Positions 14,815-23,958 of a stretch of 33,932 bases of DNA are shown piece by piece. The DNA comes from Sphingobacteriales bacterium. GTDB lineage: Bacteria > Bacteroidota > Bacteroidia > Chitinophagales > Chitinophagaceae. Every line of letters starts with the position of its first letter. Within the stretch, counting starts at the first letter, position 1. The position numbers and the translations under genes were made by a program. The notes beneath the pieces are model-generated. The model had not been told where the DNA came from, made no database searches, and saw only the letters and a program-made list of their open reading frames with translations. The stretch covers positions 1-33,932 of the forward strand of contig JAIXSZ010000023.1 of assembly GCA_027484425.1 (NCBI GenBank). Reading direction: 5' to 3'.

Positions 14815-17238
14815 TTATCGCTTTACGAGGGCAATATCGAGTACCTCGGAGGCATCGTTGACGTAGTGAAAGCGGAGGCCCTTGATGTACTGGGCACTGA
14901 TTTCTTCTACGTCTTTCTGGTTTTGGTAGCACATAATGATGTCTTTGATACCGGCACGCTTGGCTGCCAGAATCTTTTCTTTGATGCCACCTACAGCTAG
15001 TACTTGTCCGCGTAGGGTGATTTCGCCGGTCATGGCATAGTACTGGCGCACCTTGCGACCAGTGAATGCTGATGCCAATGAGGTAAGCATGGTGATGCCC
15101 GCGCTAGGGCCGTCTTTTGGCACGGCACCCTCTGGTACGTGTATGTGTATGTTTACTTCCTCGAATCGGTCGCTGTCTATACCAAACTGTTCGGCATGGG
15201 CACGGAGGTAAGAGAGTGCTGTGGTGGCGCTTTCCTTCATGACTGTGCCGAGATTGCCCGTGAGGGTAAGGACACCCTTGCCCTTAGACAAGGATGTTTC
15301 TATAAACAATATATCGCCACCTACGGATGTCCAGGCAAGACCTACTACTACCCCGGGCGGGTGGCCCTTGGTGTAGATATCGTTGCTGAAGCGGGGCTTG
15401 CCGAGGCTCTGCTCTACCTGTGCATCGGTAACGGTTGGTGGCACTTCTTCTTCCATAGCTACGTGCTTGGCTACCGAGCGCATCATGCCTGCCAGCAGTC
15501 TGTCGAGCTCGCGCACACCACTCTCGCGGGTGTACTCTTGTATTATTTTGAGTATCACCTTGTCGGGGAACTTCATGGGTACCTTAAGCAGGCCATGCAT
15601 TTCCTTTTGTTTGGGTATGAGGTGACGCTTGGCTATTTCGGTTTTTTCTTCGGGTGAATAACCGGAGAGTTGTATGATCTCGAGCCTGTCGCGGAGGGCG
15701 GGCTGGATATCGCTGAGGCTATTGGCGGTGGCTATAAACAGGACTTTTGATAAGTCGTATTCCAGCTCCAGATAGTTGTCGTAGAAAGAGTTGTTTTGCT
15801 CAGGGTCTAGTATCTCGAGCAGGGCAGAGCTAGGGTCGCCTCTGAAGTCTTTGCCTAACTTGTCGACCTCATCGAGTATGAATACAGGATTGGAAGATTT
15901 GATTTTGCGGAGCGACTGTATGATGCGACCGGGCATAGCACCGATGTAGGTTTTGCGGTGACCGCGGAGCTCGCTCTCGTCGTGGAGCCCGCCTAGGCTG
16001 AGGCGCACGTACTTGCGATTGATAGCTGATGCAATACTCCTGCCCAACGAGGTTTTGCCAATGCCCGGGGGGCCTACAAAGCAGAGTATGGGAGACTTAA
16101 GGTCGCCCTTGAGCTTGAGTACAGCTAGGTATTCGAGAATGCGGTCTTTGATTTTGTCCATGCCATAGTGGTCGTTGTCGAGCACTTTCTGGGCTTTTTT
16201 AAGGTCGTAGCTATCTTGAGTGAATGTATCCCAAGGCAGATCGAGCATGAGGTCGAGGTGATTGTAAATAACCGAATAGTCGGGGGTGCTGGGGTGCATG
16301 CGCTCCAGCTTTTCTATGTTTTTCTTGAAGAGCTCGCGTGCGGCATCAGTCCACTTCATTTCCTCGGCACGCTTTTGGAGGTCTTTAATCTCACGGTCGT
16401 TGGGGTCGCCACCCAGCTCTTCTTTTATAGACTTCATTTGCTGCTGCAAGAAGTATTCGCGCTGCTGACGGTCGATATCGGCACGGGTCTTATTGGTGAT
16501 TTCGTTTTTCAGCTCTACTAGTTGCAGCTCTGACTGTAAGAGACCTAATAATTTCTCGGCACGAAGGGTGATGTCATTTTCCTCGAGCATGGCTTGCTTC
16601 TCCTGCAACTTAGAGGAAATATTGGACGCTATAAAGTGCATGAGAAAAGACTGCTGCTCGATGTTGCGAAGGACAATACCTGCCTCGGTAGGGATATTGG
16701 GCGACTGCTGGGATATACGCTCGCCATAATCCTTGATAGAAGATATAAGCGCATCGAAGCTGGGTTCGTTTTTGGGGTAAACATCTTCCATGTAGGTGAT
16801 GTTGGCCACATAAAAAGGATCGGTTTGTATGAATTTTTCAATTTTGAAACGCATGCGCCCCATGATAAATAGCGTGATGTTGCCATCGGGCATTTTTATC
16901 TGCTTTACTACCTTGGCGAGTGTACCTATCTGGTACATGTCTTCGGGACCGGGGTTGTCGTTGTTGCTATCTTTCTGCGCCACTACGCCTATCCATTTAT
17001 TGGTGCGCTGGGCTTCGGCTATGGCATTTACCGATTTTTCTCGGGCTACAGTAATAGGTAATACTACATTGGGGAAAAGGACAGTATTGCGAAGGGCTAT
17101 TATGGGCAAATCGGCAGGGAGAGAGGCGCGCTCAGCATCGTCCATCTCGTCTTCGCCAAGGGGAACGATAGGCATGAACTCCATTTCCTGCTCATTTTGA
17201 TTGAGTAACATTTCCAACATTGAGTTTTTTTCAGACAT
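14815..17238 (-). CDS. lon: ATP-dependent protease LonA
   Basis: An 807-residue LonA serine protease, which degrades misfolded and regulatory proteins in the cytoplasm. The N-terminal substrate-binding (LAN) domain covers about 40-240 ([19 protein letters not shown] onwards), followed by a helical linker ([19 protein letters not shown]). The AAA+ module has Walker [10 protein letters not shown], Walker [10 protein letters not shown] and sensor ATANS. The proteolytic domain has the catalytic Ser712 in PKDGPSAG and Lys755 in GGIKEK. The Ser-Lys spacing (43) equals that of E. coli Lon. Length is normal and all key residues are present. A -7 box TAACTTTG ends only 5 bases before the ATG, so the mRNA may be leaderless. 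It converges with the GT2 gene. Confidence 0.98.
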   Translation of the reverse strand: MSEKNSMLEMLLNQNEQEMEFMPIVPLGEDEMDDAERASLPADLPIIALRNTVLFPNVVLPITVAREKSVNAIAEAQRTNKWIGVVAQKDSNNDNPGPEDMYQIGTLAKVVKQIKMPDGNITLFIMGRMRFKIEKFIQTDPFYVANITYMEDVYPKNEPSFDALISSIKDYGERISQQSPNIPTEAGIVLRNIEQQSFLMHFIASNISSKLQEKQAMLEENDITLRAEKLLGLLQSELQLVELKNEITNKTRADIDRQQREYFLQQQMKSIKEELGGDPNDREIKDLQKRAEEMKWTDAARELFKKNIEKLERMHPSTPDYSVIYNHLDLMLDLPWDTFTQDSYDLKKAQKVLDNDHYGMDKIKDRILEYLAVLKLKGDLKSPILCFVGPPGIGKTSLGRSIASAINRKYVRLSLGGLHDESELRGHRKTYIGAMPGRIIQSLRKIKSSNPVFILDEVDKLGKDFRGDPSSALLEILDPEQNNSFYDNYLELEYDLSKVLFIATANSLSDIQPALRDRLEIIQLSGYSPEEKTEIAKRHLIPKQKEMHGLLKVPMKFPDKVILKIIQEYTRESGVRELDRLLAGMMRSVAKHVAMEEEVPPTVTDAQVEQSLGKPRFSNDIYTKGHPPGVVVGLAWTSVGGDILFIETSLSKGKGVLTLTGNLGTVMKESATTALSYLRAHAEQFGIDSDRFEEVNIHIHVPEGAVPKDGPSAGITMLTSLASAFTGRKVRQYYAMTGEITLRGQVLAVGGIKEKILAAKRAGIKDIIMCYQNQKDVEEISAQYIKGLRFHYVNDASEVLDIALVKR

Positions 17239-17243
17239 TATGA

Positions 17244-17251
17244 CAAAGTTA
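17244..17251 (-). promoter_or_regulatory. Promoter -7 box TAACTTTG of lon
   Basis: An exact TAnnTTTG match on the minus strand with only 5 bases to the ATG of lon. Transcription would begin at or next to the start codon. Confidence 0.55.
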
Positions 17252-17431
17252 TCCTTATTTAGAAACTAAAACAGGTGACAAAATAAGGGACAATACTTAT
17301 GCCAAGGGCAATAAATCGGTAAATATTGCAGATAATGGGTAAGCAATGCGCCAAAATGGTGGGTAAAATCTAATAAGAATAAAGGCAAGAGGGCACAAAA
17401 CTAGGAGCAACCGATGTAGTGGTAAATAGAA

Positions 17432-17462
17432 GTGGGCTATCTCTGTGACAGAAACAGCCCAC
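17432..17462 (-). terminator. Hairpin downstream of the peroxiredoxin gene
   Basis: GTGGGCT (17432-17438) pairs with AGCCCAC (17456-17462), with an inner TCTGT/ACAGA stem. It lies 33 bases past the peroxiredoxin stop. The following T content (TTCTATTT on the minus strand) is only moderate. Confidence 0.5.
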
Positions 17463-17494
17463 CTGAGGATACCAGATACCTATTTATTAGGTAG

Positions 17495-18220
17495 TTATTT
17501 TTTTAAGATTTTATCCATTATGGTTTCTTTGGCCAGTTTTTTGGTGCAGAAAAACCAGTCGTAACATTTAGTATCTGCGTCGTGAGTACCCATGCGGTCC
17601 TTAGCTACGCCGCATGAGCCAGCGGTAGGCACAATGACATCATCTCCAGGACGCCAGTCGGCTGGTGTAGCTACGCTAAATTCATCGGCGGTTTGCAAGG
17701 CAATAACTACCCTTAACAACTCATCGAAGTTTCTGCCCAAGCTGAGGGGGTAATAAATGATGGTGCGGATGACACCTATGGGGTCGATGACAAAGACGGC
17801 ACGCACAGCCTTGGTGCTGCTTTCGCCAGGCATTATCATACCATACTTAGTGGCCACATTCATAGTGATGTCTTCGATGAGTGGGAAGTTGACCTCTACC
17901 TCCTTCATGCCTTTGTACTCTATTTTTTCCTTGATGGTGCGCAGCCATGCTATATGGCTGTATAATCCATCGATAGATAGCCCTACCAACTTACAGTTGA
18001 CGTCGTTGAACTGTTGCTCCATAGTAGCAAACGTCATGAACTCTGAAGTGCACACAGGGGTAAAATCGGCTGGGTGACTGAACAGTATCACCCAACTGCC
18101 ACGATAGTCGGCCGGAAAATTGATGCTACCCTGCGTAGTGACGGCTCTGAATTCTGGTGCTTTATCGCCTATCCTAGGCATACTTACTACTTGACTTGTA
18201 TTGTTTTGTGTCTGTTCCAT
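17495..18220 (-). CDS. Peroxiredoxin, Prx6/archaeal type
   Basis: A 241-residue thiol peroxidase that reduces H2O2 and organic hydroperoxides. The peroxidatic Cys57 is in HPADFTPVCTSE (the family PxxxTxxC motif). DKAPEFRAVTTQG is at the start, FVIDPIGVIRTIIYYP is the dimer strand, and PADWRPGDDVIVP marks the long C-terminal domain of the Prx6 group. Two more cysteines in TKCYDWFFCTKKL match the C-terminal pair of archaeal-type enzymes and could act as resolving cysteines. ATG 18218-18220 is preferred over an upstream ATG at 18262, because a perfect -7 box (18248-18255) lies between them. Single gene next to lon; the two fit a stress-response role. The C-terminal AKETIMDKILKK is normal. Confidence 0.92.
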   Translation of the reverse strand: MEQTQNNTSQVVSMPRIGDKAPEFRAVTTQGSINFPADYRGSWVILFSHPADFTPVCTSEFMTFATMEQQFNDVNCKLVGLSIDGLYSHIAWLRTIKEKIEYKGMKEVEVNFPLIEDITMNVATKYGMIMPGESSTKAVRAVFVIDPIGVIRTIIYYPLSLGRNFDELLRVVIALQTADEFSVATPADWRPGDDVIVPTAGSCGVAKDRMGTHDADTKCYDWFFCTKKLAKETIMDKILKK

Positions 18221-18247
18221 GCTGGTGATTTGTTTGTTTTTATATAA

Positions 18248-18255
18248 CAAATGTA
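18248..18255 (-). promoter_or_regulatory. Promoter -7 box TACATTTG of the peroxiredoxin gene
   Basis: An exact TAnnTTTG match, 27 bases from ATG 18220. It decides the start, since the alternative ATG at 18262 lies upstream of the box. A regulator site such as OxyR was looked for but not seen. Confidence 0.55.
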
Positions 18256-18489
18256 GCCTCATTCTGTGCCCTGAAGGGTGATTATAGTCACCTGTAGCAT
18301 TGAGTGTAGTGTTAAGTTATAGGCGAATGCCTGCAACAGTAGGTAAGACTGGAAGGAGCACCACCCTTTGCCAGAGTGGTGAACATAGTATTTTTGATAG
18401 GTAGTTTGGGATACTACCTCTATGCATTGAAGAAAGGGAACAAATGAATTTGAAACATTACTTAATCAAGGAAGTATACCAACGACTAA

Positions 18490-19014
18490 CTACTTCTTGA
18501 CCGGTGGTTCCATAACAGTGCCGCACTGCTGGCAGGTGCGCTTGTGTTCGTCAGAGTAAAAACGCTGCATAACTGGGGGCAACTGGGCTACTATATCTGA
18601 TACATGCATATATTCTTCGTACAGAAGGTGGTGGCAGTTTTCGCAAAACCACATAAAACCATCTAGTTCTTCGGTCTTACGTTTTATTTCTAGCACTAGC
18701 CCTACGGTATCGGCACCACGCTGTGGGGAGTGAGGTGTGCGACCAGGTAATAGGAACATATCGCCTTCTTTGATGGGAATGTCGACAATCTTACCATCCT
18801 CGAGTATACGCACATTGACATCGCCTTGCAGCTGATAAAACAACTCTTCGCCCTCGTTGAAGTGGAAGTCTTTGCGGCTATTGGGGCCGCCTACTATCAT
18901 TACTATAAAGTCGCCAGCATCTTTGTACACACACTGGTTGCCGACTGGTGGCTTTAGTAAATGACGGTTTTCGTCTATCCATTTTTGCAGATTGAAGGGA
19001 CGTTGTACTGGCAT
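18490..19014 (-). CDS. 3-hydroxyanthranilate 3,4-dioxygenase
   Basis: A 174-residue cupin dioxygenase that opens the ring of 3-hydroxyanthranilate to give 2-amino-3-carboxymuconate semialdehyde, the precursor of quinolinate for NAD synthesis or the entry to further degradation. The metal ligands His51, Glu57 (FHFNEGEELFYQ) and His95 (GRTPHSPQRG) are at the same residue numbers as in the studied bacterial enzyme. The C-terminal rubredoxin-like iron site of the bacterial type is complete: CENC at 124-127 and CQQC at 161-164. The gene lies 36 bases downstream of the CNNM gene on the same strand and has no -7 box of its own, so it is probably cotranscribed. No other kynurenine-pathway gene is in the window. 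Confidence 0.95.
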   Translation of the reverse strand: MPVQRPFNLQKWIDENRHLLKPPVGNQCVYKDAGDFIVMIVGGPNSRKDFHFNEGEELFYQLQGDVNVRILEDGKIVDIPIKEGDMFLLPGRTPHSPQRGADTVGLVLEIKRKTEELDGFMWFCENCHHLLYEEYMHVSDIVAQLPPVMQRFYSDEHKRTCQQCGTVMEPPVKK

Positions 19015-19050
19015 AGTAATGATTTGAAGAGATAAGTAAGATTGTATGAA

Positions 19051-20316
19051 TTAGCGCAACATTTTCATTTTTACGGTTTCGATACGTGTGTTGGTAACCA
19101 GCAGTATATCAAACTCGTACTTGTCGATAATGATGCGCTCTTTGATTTTAGGTATAGTTTCGTACTGCGTGATGATGTAGCCCGACAATGTTTCTGACTC
19201 ATCTGTAGGTAGATTGAAATCGTATTTTTCGTTAAGGTAGTCGAGCTCGAGCCTACCAGAGAATATAAATTCATTTTCGGCTATCTGCTTTTCTACAAAC
19301 TGTTCTTCGTCGTATTCGTCATTGATGTCGCCAAAAATCTCTTCGAGTACATCTTCCATAGTTACAATACCAGCAGTACCACCAAACTCATCTATAACCC
19401 AAGCTATACTTTTGCGCTCTTTGGTAAACCTGTTCATGAGATCTACGGCACTCATAGCCTCGGGAACCGGTGTAATGGTGTGTAAGATATCTTTGATTTG
19501 TGCAGGGCGACGATTCATATCGAGTTGATGAATGTAACCTACTATGTTATCGATAGAGTCGTCGTAAACGATGATCTTAGATAACTTGGTGCTGATAAAC
19601 TTGTTGCGCACATCGGTAATAGATGTTGCAATATCTACTGCCTCCACTTCATTTCGAGGCACCATACATTTGCGCACTTTTACGTTAACGAGGTATAATG
19701 CATTTTCGAAAAGCTCCTGGTTAACATCGCTATTTTCGTTTTCGTGGCCGTGCATACTCTGCTTCACAAACAGCTCTAGGTCTACCCTATTGAATACCTG
19801 CTTGTTTTCCTTGATGCGCACATTGAATAAGTACTTGAGAATAAACTCAGAGATAGAGACAAACACCCGAGCTATGGGTGAGAAGATAAGGTGCATCCCC
19901 TTCATAGGAATGGCCAGCACTGTGAGCATGGTTTCGGCCTTGTGCCTGAAAATAGCCTTGGGTAAAAACTCTGCGAATACTAAAATAACGACGGTGGCAA
20001 TGAAGGTATCCGTAATCAGTTTGGCGTACTCGGGGAGATGAATTCCATAATAATCTAGTAGCTTCTCAGTAAGCTTGGAAGTAACTAAGCCATAGATAAC
20101 CAAAATAACGTTGACACCTACCAAAGCGGTGCCTATAAACTCGGCAGGATTCTCCATAAAACGGGCGAGAATTTTGCCTGAGTAAGTGCCCTGTTTTTTA
20201 CGAAGCTCAATATTGAGTTTATTGACTGATATAAAAGCAATTTCCATACCTGCAAAAAACCCTATGAGTAGGATGCAGACTATGGTGTATAATACTAAAT
20301 GTGGTACGTCGTCCAT
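19051..20316 (-). CDS. CNNM/CorC-type membrane protein (DUF21, CBS pair, CorC_HlyC)
   Basis: A 421-residue integral membrane protein of the hemolysin-C/CorC/CNNM family. The DUF21 domain (about 1-190) has several membrane spans (LYTIVCILLIGFFAGMEIAF, EFIGTALVGVNVILVIYGL, DTFIATVVILVFAEFLPKAI). Two CBS domains cover about 210-325, starting at KCMVPRNEVEAVD, with SIAWVIDEFGGTAGIVTMED in the second. The CorC_HlyC domain is at the C-terminus (about 340-421). The family is linked to Mg2+/Co2+ transport; in Bacteroidota a relative (GldE) is tied to gliding motility, and I cannot tell the two apart here. All domains are present at normal size. A TATCTTTG -7 box lies 7 bases before the ATG. The dioxygenase gene follows. 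Confidence 0.9.
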   Translation of the reverse strand: MDDVPHLVLYTIVCILLIGFFAGMEIAFISVNKLNIELRKKQGTYSGKILARFMENPAEFIGTALVGVNVILVIYGLVTSKLTEKLLDYYGIHLPEYAKLITDTFIATVVILVFAEFLPKAIFRHKAETMLTVLAIPMKGMHLIFSPIARVFVSISEFILKYLFNVRIKENKQVFNRVDLELFVKQSMHGHENENSDVNQELFENALYLVNVKVRKCMVPRNEVEAVDIATSITDVRNKFISTKLSKIIVYDDSIDNIVGYIHQLDMNRRPAQIKDILHTITPVPEAMSAVDLMNRFTKERKSIAWVIDEFGGTAGIVTMEDVLEEIFGDINDEYDEEQFVEKQIAENEFIFSGRLELDYLNEKYDFNLPTDESETLSGYIITQYETIPKIKERIIIDKYEFDILLVTNTRIETVKMKMLR

Positions 20317-20323
20317 GAGTGGT

Positions 20324-20331
20324 CAAAGATA
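20324..20331 (-). promoter_or_regulatory. Promoter -7 box TATCTTTG of the CNNM gene
   Basis: An exact TAnnTTTG match, 7 bases before the ATG. As for lon and msrA, this leaves almost no 5' leader. Confidence 0.55.
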
Positions 20332-20408
20332 ATAAAAAAGTATGGACAATAATGAGTGTGCCAGCAAAGGTAGGCAGACCAACCGATGAACTGTGAGCTA
20401 GTAAACAA

Positions 20409-20445
20409 TAAAAAACGGCTACTACTTGAGGTAAAGTAGTAGCCG
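20409..20445 (-). terminator. Intrinsic terminator of msrA
   Basis: A perfect 12-bp stem, CGGCTACTACTT (20416-20427) with AAGTAGTAGCCG (20434-20445), followed on the minus strand by TTTTTTATTG. It lies 30 bases past the msrA stop. Confidence 0.9.
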
Positions 20446-20475
20446 CGATGTCATGTTAATTAGCTATTATATTTA

Positions 20476-21144
20476 CTATTTCAGTTTGTCTTTGAACACT
20501 TTTTTGAATTTGTCGACCTTGGGTGCTACTACAAACTGACAGTATGGCTGTGATTTATTTTCGTTGTAGTAGTTTTGGTGGTAGTCATCGGCAATATAAA
20601 ACTTGCGGAACGGTGCTATTTCAGTGACAACAGGTTTGTCCCAAGCTTTTTCTTCGTTTAGTTTCTTTTTGTATGCCTCGGCTTTTTGTTTTTGTTCATC
20701 GTCGTGATAGAAGATAACCGAACGATATTGTGTGCCTACATCATTTCCCTGACGATTGAGGGTGGTAGGGTCGTGACAGGTCCAAAAAGCAGCCAGTAAC
20801 TCGTCATAGGTAATAACCGCTGGATCATAGTAGATATTACATACCTCTGCATGACCAGTAGTGCCCATACATACCTCTTTGTAAGTGGGGTTATCTACCT
20901 GACCACCACTAAACCCAGACTCTACCAAACTTACACCCTTCAGCATCTGAAACTGTGCTTCTGTGCACCAGTAGCAGCCTGCGCCAAATGTGGCAACTGA
21001 TTCTTTATGCTGTTTTTCTTTGTTACTTACTGAGTTCATTTCTTTGAATGTTTTTGATTTAGGATAATTGTCTTTCTGCGCGCATGCTTGCAACTGCAAC
21101 ATGATGAATAAAAGGGAGCAAAATACTTTCAGTGTCTGTGTCAT
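20476..21144 (-). CDS. msrA: Peptide-methionine (S)-S-oxide reductase MsrA, exported lipoprotein form
   Basis: A 222-residue enzyme that reduces methionine-S-sulfoxide in proteins. The catalytic GCYWC has Cys57, and the family blocks ESGFSGGQVDNPTYKEVC, TGHAEV, FWTCHDPTTLNRQGNDVGTQ and FRKFYIADDYHQNYY are all present. The N-terminus is a lipoprotein signal (LLFIMLQLQAC, Cys21), so the enzyme should be anchored in the periplasm or at the outer membrane, where it would repair envelope proteins. I choose ATG 21142-21144; an ATG three codons upstream lies inside the -7 box TAAATTTG. No MsrB domain or neighbour is present. The gene is monocistronic with a strong terminator. Confidence 0.96.
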   Translation of the reverse strand: MTQTLKVFCSLLFIMLQLQACAQKDNYPKSKTFKEMNSVSNKEKQHKESVATFGAGCYWCTEAQFQMLKGVSLVESGFSGGQVDNPTYKEVCMGTTGHAEVCNIYYDPAVITYDELLAAFWTCHDPTTLNRQGNDVGTQYRSVIFYHDDEQKQKAEAYKKKLNEEKAWDKPVVTEIAPFRKFYIADDYHQNYYNENKSQPYCQFVVAPKVDKFKKVFKDKLK

Positions 21145-21150
21145 GATTAT

Positions 21151-21158
21151 CAAATTTA
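21151..21158 (-). promoter_or_regulatory. Promoter -7 box TAAATTTG of msrA
   Basis: An exact TAnnTTTG match, 6 bases before ATG 21144. It overlaps the alternative ATG at 21153, which rules that start out. Confidence 0.55.
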
Positions 21159-21355
21159 AGATTATCTACGATGCCAGCATGTTAAGTGATTTTCAAAGAC
21201 AAGGGTTTATATAACCTTTAACAACAGAGATAAGCTAATGATAATCAGAATATAATGGTAAAAGAATGATAAAACAGATAGCAACGAACAAATACGAGGC
21301 ATTATAACGTAAGATTGTGTCATTTATTACCTAACAATATCATGGGTGGGTTGCT

Positions 21356-21363
21356 TATCTTTG
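21356..21363 (+). promoter_or_regulatory. Promoter -7 box TATCTTTG of the small lipoprotein gene
   Basis: An exact TAnnTTTG match, 24 bases before ATG 21388. An in-frame start at 21346 lies upstream of it and is therefore rejected. Confidence 0.55.
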
Positions 21364-21387
21364 AAATGTAATAAAGTAGATTACCCA

Positions 21388-21774
21388 ATGAAAATACTGC
21401 ATCTATTAGCGGTGTGCTGTGTAATGATTGTGCTGGCATCGTGCAATAAACAAGCTGTAGTTAACTACACCATCAAAAACATAGCCTCAGATTCTATAAT
21501 GGCTGTGCGTAGTTACCCCAACTCGGTGACTAGTGATACGTTTTATATTAGTTACAATCAGACAGTAACAATAGGTAGCAGTAGCCCGGGCAATGACCAT
21601 GTGAGCAATTATCAGGAAGGCGGCGCAAGACTGAGTAAACTGAGCACTGTAAAGGTGTATAAAAACAACCAAGAGAGCCGAATAGACTACATGCAAAGCA
21701 GCTATTGGACCTACATAGAAAAAGGCAGCAAAAGAGCTGACTATCTGGCCACTGTAACCGACAATGACTTTTGA
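21388..21774 (+). CDS. Small lipoprotein of unknown function
   Basis: A 128-residue protein with a lipoprotein signal (MKILHLLAVCCVMIVLASCN, Cys19). The mature part starts KQAVVNYTIKNIASDSIMAV and continues with alternating strand-like stretches (SYNQTVTIGSSSPG, LSKLSTVKVYKNNQESRIDY, SYWTYIEKGSKRADYLATVTDNDF). It looks like a small single beta-sandwich, with no known active site. I do not recognise the family. It is the only plus-strand gene between lon and the GT4 gene, and has a good promoter. It converges on the pirin gene, 83 bases away. Confidence 0.75.
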   Translation: MKILHLLAVCCVMIVLASCNKQAVVNYTIKNIASDSIMAVRSYPNSVTSDTFYISYNQTVTIGSSSPGNDHVSNYQEGGARLSKLSTVKVYKNNQESRIDYMQSSYWTYIEKGSKRADYLATVTDNDF

Positions 21775-21857
21775 TAGTTTGCTGCAAATTTTTTGATACA
21801 ATACATATCTGTTTACCTTCTACACCTTGCCCCTTGTTGCCACAACAGTAATCACAA

Positions 21858-22742
21858 CTATAACCTGCGTGGTGACGGATAGGGCACAAACTCCACATCA
21901 TCGCCGGGTATAAGAGGAAAAGTTTGGTCTGCCCACCGCTCCTTGGCAGCAGCAATGAGTGCCTTATCGGTAGCTACAAAATTCCAGTCGATGTGTCTGT
22001 CCTCAGGGAATGGTTCTCCGCCAAAAATATACACCGTAGTATTGGCCTCTATAGTAAATGCGCACAATGAAGGCTGAGTGGTGACCAGCAATTGATGTGC
22101 GTGAAAAGAATTGCCATCGCTCTCTACACTGCCCTCTAATATGTACAATCCTGCCTCTCCGTATAGTGAAGCACCCATATCAATGGTTTGTCGGGAGGTG
22201 CTCTTTATTTCTATCAGGTAAAGTGGGCTGTATACTGGCACGGCGGACTTACGCCCTAAAGCCTCACCGGCAATGAGCCTGTAAGTGACATCACCTTCGG
22301 TCCAGGTGGGGAGACCATCGGCATCGATATGACTAAAAGATGGGTCCATCAGCTCCAGCTCGCGGGGCAATGCGACCCATATTTGGAGACCATGCATGTC
22401 TTTAGGTGAGTGGCGCAGGTATTCGGGTGTACGCTCGGAGTGTGTGATACCTTTGCCAGCTGTCATCCAGTTGACAGCACCTGGCTTTATCTCTACTTCA
22501 TTGCCCAGAGAGTCGCGGTGCATGATACTGCCCTCGAACAAGTAGGTAAGCGTAGATAGGCCTATGTGTGGGTGTGGCAAAACATCGAAATTATCACGCT
22601 CGTTGAGCTTTACTGGCCCCATGTGGTCAATGTATATGAATGGACCCACCATTCTCTTTTGGCGAAAGGGCAATAAGCGGCCTACCATAAATGTGCCTAT
22701 ACTTACGGCGCGCTCTTCTATTATAAGGTCTATGTTTGACAT
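21858..22742 (-). CDS. Pirin-family bicupin protein
   Basis: A 294-residue pirin. The N-terminal cupin has the full metal set, His57 and His59 (HPHIGLSTLTYLFEG), His101 and Glu103 (AGKGITHSE), at almost the same residue numbers as human pirin. HMGPVKL and MHGLQIWVALP are further family blocks. The C-terminal cupin ends with YIFGGEPFPEDRHIDWNFVA. Bacterial pirins can act as quercetin dioxygenases or as redox-linked regulators; which applies is not visible. It lies 71 bases downstream of the LLM monooxygenase gene on the same strand, without its own -7 box, so the two are probably cotranscribed. Confidence 0.93.
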   Translation of the reverse strand: MSNIDLIIEERAVSIGTFMVGRLLPFRQKRMVGPFIYIDHMGPVKLNERDNFDVLPHPHIGLSTLTYLFEGSIMHRDSLGNEVEIKPGAVNWMTAGKGITHSERTPEYLRHSPKDMHGLQIWVALPRELELMDPSFSHIDADGLPTWTEGDVTYRLIAGEALGRKSAVPVYSPLYLIEIKSTSRQTIDMGASLYGEAGLYILEGSVESDGNSFHAHQLLVTTQPSLCAFTIEANTTVYIFGGEPFPEDRHIDWNFVATDKALIAAAKERWADQTFPLIPGDDVEFVPYPSPRRL

Positions 22743-22813
22743 GAAAAAAACAGTTGTAGTGTGGTAATGAAGTTGCTAATATAGTGAATGAATAAATACA
22801 GATAAGCTAACGA

Positions 22814-23851
22814 CTATGCCAGAGCAGCATTGACCAATGGTAGTACACGCGTGCCTATGAGCTCTATAGAGCGGAGCAACTTGTGGTGTGGCAGCCCGGC
22901 ATTATCCATCTGAAAAGAGAAACGAGAAATGCCACCGAGCGCCTGGCTGTGGCGTACTATTTTTTGTGCTATTTCTTCAGGGCCACCTACCAAAAGTGCA
23001 CCTGTGGGTCCGTTCTGCGCATCGAAGTGGGCACGGGTAACGGGTGCCCATCCGCGCTCGCGACCTATACGTGTGAAAGTCTCGGCATAGCCTGGGTAAT
23101 AATCATTAAGCGCATCTGTGCCCGACTCTGCTACATAACCCAACGAGTGCAAGCCCACCTGTAACTGATGTGGCTGGAAACCAGCTTTTTTGCCTGCCTC
23201 TCTGTACAGGTCTATGAGTGGGCGAAAACGATGGGTTTCGCCACCTATGATTGCCACCATCAATGGTAAACCTAGCGTACCGGCACGAGCAAAAGACGAA
23301 GGTGTACCCCCTACCCCAAGCCACACCGGCAGCTTTTGCTGTAACGGGCGAGGATAGATTGCTTGATTGCGTAAGGGAGCCCTGAACTTGCCCGTCCATG
23401 TTACGGACTCATTGTTGCAGATCTGCAACAACAGTTCCAGCTTTTCTGTGAACAGTTCATCGTAATCGTGGAGGTTGTACCCAAACAAGGGGAAAGCCTC
23501 TGTAAATGAACCACGCCCCACCACTATCTCTGCCCTGCCAGCAGAAAGCAGATCGAGCGTAGCAAAGTTTTGGAAGACACGAACTGGGTCGGCAGCACTG
23601 AGGACGGTAACTGCACTGGTGAGCCTGATGCGGCTGGTGCGGGCAGCGGCGGCAGCTAGTATGACAGCAGGTGCGGCATCGAGAAACTCCTTGCGATGGT
23701 GCTCGCCTATACCAAAGTGGTGCAAGCCCACCTGATCTGCCAACTGTATGCGATCGAGCAGCTCTGCGAGCGACCTAGCACTTTCGTGTGCCATACTACC
23801 TGTGTTACCTGTGGCAGCAGCTGCAAAGCTATCGATACCAATTTCTATCAT
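22814..23851 (-). CDS. LLM-class (luciferase-like) flavin-dependent monooxygenase
   Basis: A 345-residue F420/FMN-type luciferase-like oxidoreductase. It begins with a MIEIGIDSFAAAATG strand and has QVGLHHFGIGEHHRKEFLDAAP, AAARTSRIRLTSAVTVLSAADPVRV, GRAEIVVGRGSF and LPVWLGVGGTPSSFARAGTLGLPL, the standard order for the family TIM barrel. GPTGALLVGGPEEIAQKIV is the C-terminal family block. Substrate unknown. Its -7 box (23871-23878) gives a 19-base gap to the ATG, and pirin follows in the same unit. The long divergent region with GT4 contains a large inverted repeat. Confidence 0.92.
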   Translation of the reverse strand: MIEIGIDSFAAAATGNTGSMAHESARSLAELLDRIQLADQVGLHHFGIGEHHRKEFLDAAPAVILAAAAARTSRIRLTSAVTVLSAADPVRVFQNFATLDLLSAGRAEIVVGRGSFTEAFPLFGYNLHDYDELFTEKLELLLQICNNESVTWTGKFRAPLRNQAIYPRPLQQKLPVWLGVGGTPSSFARAGTLGLPLMVAIIGGETHRFRPLIDLYREAGKKAGFQPHQLQVGLHSLGYVAESGTDALNDYYPGYAETFTRIGRERGWAPVTRAHFDAQNGPTGALLVGGPEEIAQKIVRHSQALGGISRFSFQMDNAGLPHHKLLRSIELIGTRVLPLVNAALA

Positions 23852-23870
23852 AAATGTTGTTTTAGGAGGG

Positions 23871-23878
23871 CAAAATTA
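23871..23878 (-). promoter_or_regulatory. Promoter -7 box TAATTTTG of the LLM/pirin unit
   Basis: An exact TAnnTTTG match on the minus strand, 19 bases from the ATG at 23851. Confidence 0.5.
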
Positions 23879-23958
23879 AAGCATAGTGTCCACGAACTGT
23901 TTTGTGGAACGTCTATAGTGCAATAGGTGGAGATTGTGCACATTGACGTAGCGGATAT

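Noticed and set aside
14815..17238. Several 60-172-codon plus frames opposite lon
   Set aside because: Antisense shadows of a clear, complete Lon protease.
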